The notes beneath the pieces are model-generated. The model was not told the origin of the DNA. It did no database searches and saw only the letters and a list, made by a program, of their open reading frames with translations. From positions 1 through 64,000 of the forward strand of contig ARYC01001168.1 of NCBI GenBank assembly GCA_000711775.1: 64,000 bases of DNA. Reading direction: 5' to 3'. Numbering within the stretch: position 1 is the first letter of the stretch; each line of letters starts with the position of its first letter. The DNA comes from Oxytricha trifallax. Its lineage: Eukaryota > Ciliophora > Spirotrichea > Sporadotrichida > Oxytrichidae. Positions 63,143 through 64,000 of this stretch are shown here, in pieces. The translations under genes were made by a program, and so were the position numbers.

Positions 63143-63974
63143 GGGGGGTCTAAGTCGGTGCAAAAAATTTTTCAAAATCCTAAGTTGGTGCAAAATTTTT
63201 TTTCTCAAAAACATCAAAATCCCTAAGTCGGTGCATGATCAATTTTTGACATTATTGATATATTTTATCATCCTACCCCACATAAAAAGTATCATTATTA
63301 ACTAAAATTTATGTCTCAGCTTCTGAATCGAACTCCTTCATTAAATTTCGATCATAGGACACTTATAATATTATTACAAAAATATTTTTTCTCTGTGACA
63401 GATATTTGTTTAAGTAAAATAAAAATATATTATTTCATATTTTAATATCTAATTAGTCAGTAAGCAACGAAATTGGGGATTAAGAACATCATAATTATTC
63501 GCTAAATTTAATGATTTCTGGCCTTATTATAAAAACAATTGACTCAATTAATTGTCTTTTTTTAAATACACTAACCAATGTGTACGAATTAATTCCAGAA
63601 ATCATTAAATTTAGCGAATAATTATGATGTTCTTAATCCCCAATTTCGTTGCTTACTGACTAATTAGATATTAAAATATGAAATAATATATTTTTTATTT
63701 TACTTAAACAAATATCTGTCACAGAGAAAAAATATTTTTGTAATAATATTATAAGTGTCCTATGATCGAAATTTAATGAAGGAGTTCGATTCAGAAGCTG
63801 AGACATAAATTTTAGTTAATAATGATACTTTTTATGTGGGGTAGGATGATAAAATATATCAATAATGTCAAAAATTGATCATGCACCGACTTAGGGATTT
63901 TGATGTTTTTGAGAAAAAAAATTTTGCACCAACTTAGGATTTTGAAAAATTTTTTGCACCGACTTAGACCCCCC
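63143..63974. mobile_element. 832-bp foldback element with 8-bp target duplication
   Basis: Two near-perfect inverted arms of about 380 bp (63143-63521 and 63595-63974) surround a 73-bp loop. Ends are GGGGGGTCTAAG and its complement; flanks are ATAAATTT at 63135-63142 and 63975-63982. Each arm begins with three spaced copies of a motif CTAAGT(C/T)GGTGCA in the same direction. No coding capacity. The near-identity of the arms implies recent activity or gene conversion. Terminal G-runs recall the MITE at 44774, although the internal sequences differ. Confidence 0.92.
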
Positions 63975-64000
63975 ATAAATTTTTATCTTACAATATTTTT

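Overview
This window reads as germline (micronuclear) DNA of a spirotrich ciliate of the Oxytricha/Stylonychia kind. Three lines of evidence support this. (1) Conserved proteins read through in-frame TAA and TAG as glutamine and end only at TGA. (2) Genes are cut by AT-rich inserts, mostly 24-500 bp, that are not GT-AG introns. Each is bounded by a short direct repeat, a pointer of about 3-14 bp. Removing the insert plus one repeat restores the frame and the family alignment (V-PPase, CCT-eta, MATE transporters, choline kinases, METAP2). These are internal eliminated sequences (IESs) between macronuclear-destined segments (MDSs). (3) At least one gene is scrambled with an inverted segment. Species cannot be named from the sequence alone. 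I see no telomeric C4A4 repeats, rRNA, tRNA or CRISPR.

Layout: 0-5 kb holds a PX-domain gene and two Q/N-rich genes; the second contains a GC-rich IES unlike anything nearby. 5-19 kb holds interleaved paralog sets, three choline/ethanolamine-type kinases and three MATE-type transporters, plus Q/N-rich genes. 19-22.6 kb is a long coiled-coil gene. 23-28 kb is the scrambled METAP2 gene; its last segment is inverted and separated from the rest by a RING/B-box/LRR gene, a foldback repeat and a small unknown gene. 28-39 kb holds a membrane H+-pyrophosphatase, a penicillin-acylase (S45) family enzyme, a Q-rich gene and chaperonin subunit eta. 39.5-56.6 kb holds a Q/N-rich gene followed by a tandem duplication carrying two partial copies of a DUF4378-like gene. 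56.7-64 kb holds a cyclic-nucleotide-binding protein, two small Q/N-rich or coiled-coil genes and two terminal-inverted-repeat elements.

The most unusual region is 43-56.6 kb. Neither copy of the DUF4378-like gene is complete. Some segments are intact only in copy 1, others only in copy 2, and pointers join across copies in frame. This is what is expected of a scrambled gene arising by duplication followed by reciprocal segment loss. Other notable points are the 18-bp pointer joining the inverted METAP2 segment, a repeat shared by IESs of two unrelated genes, and several elements with 8-bp target duplications. All boundaries were derived by eye; gene ends marked uncertain probably continue in further MDSs.
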